DNA of 64,000 bases from Symbiodinium natans (taxonomy: Eukaryota > Sar > Dinophyceae > Suessiales > Symbiodiniaceae), in contig CAJNDS010000369.1 in the NCBI GenBank assembly GCA_905221605.1, positions 252,501-316,500 on the forward strand, given 5' to 3'. The notes below the pieces were generated by a model. It had not been told where the DNA came from and made no database searches. It worked only from the letters and a program-made list of their open reading frames with translations. This document shows, one piece after another, positions 63,874-64,000 of the stretch. Within the stretch, counting starts at the first letter, position 1; every line of letters begins with the position of its first letter. Made by a program: the position numbers and the translations under genes.

Positions 63874-64000
63874 GTAGGAATCAGGGTTTAGGGGCGAGGG
63901 TTGAGGGTTTAGGGTTTAGGGTTGAGGGTTTAGGGTTGAGGGTTTTCGGAGTTTTCATGAGGGTGTTGGGGGTGTTTAGGGTTGAGAGCGTTTTTCGGGG

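Overview
The window looks like nuclear DNA of a dinoflagellate. The evidence is: (1) dozens of plant-type telomere-like heptamer arrays (CCCTAAA/TTTAGGG) spread through the interior rather than at one end; (2) very GC-rich short exons whose introns start with GT, GC or GA and end with AG; (3) multi-exon ankyrin-repeat proteins, including one with a ubiquitin-like N-terminus, as is common in Symbiodiniaceae-type genomes; (4) every gene I could read lies on the + strand. All calls come from reading the sequence; no database search was run. Exon ends are often uncertain by 1-2 bases.

Layout. 1-6.7 kb: arrays with short candidate exons, product unknown. 6.96-11.8 kb: a multi-exon ankyrin-repeat gene with a 15-bp minisatellite in one intron. 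12.2-20.1 kb: a multi-exon Lys/Glu-rich gene. One of its introns appears to hold an intact, intronless, same-strand gene at 15.8-17.9 kb for a secretory-leader, zinc-ribbon-repeat, PD-(D/E)XK-like nuclease protein. 20.8-22.9 kb: a two-exon protein with an N-terminal SHQW/HPDP domain and ankyrin repeats. 23.9-27.7 kb: a diverged duplicate of the 15.1-19.6 kb segment carrying a second intronless nuclease paralogue. 29.3-34.7 kb: a signal-peptide, Thr-rich, single-span membrane protein. 35.2-40.9 kb: a coiled-coil protein. 42.3-45.3 kb, 46.3-47.5 kb, 51.5-52.6 kb and 53.1-57.0 kb: multi-exon genes or exon groups of unknown function. 48.0-51.1 kb: a well-resolved seven-exon ubiquitin-like/ankyrin gene. 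57.4-61.5 kb: a multi-exon gene of unknown function with a 10-bp satellite in an intron. 62.2-63.9 kb: start or middle of another gene.

The introns are the most striking feature. In about two dozen of them the 5' part carries TTTAGGG-sense repeats and the 3' part CCCTAAA-sense repeats, so the two ends of the transcript could pair. Exons therefore sit where repeat polarity switches from CCCTAAA to TTTAGGG. Four repeat blocks are flanked by direct duplications of unique sequence, which suggests the repeats were inserted. Seven copies of a ~90-105 bp inverted-repeat (MITE-like) element and two copies of another terminal-inverted-repeat element lie in introns or intergenic DNA.

The best candidate for an undescribed system is the nuclease pair: 4 or 5 tandem 77-residue zinc-ribbon modules followed by a nuclease fold of phage/bacterial type, behind a possible organelle-targeting leader, intronless in an intron-rich locus, and recently duplicated and expanding.
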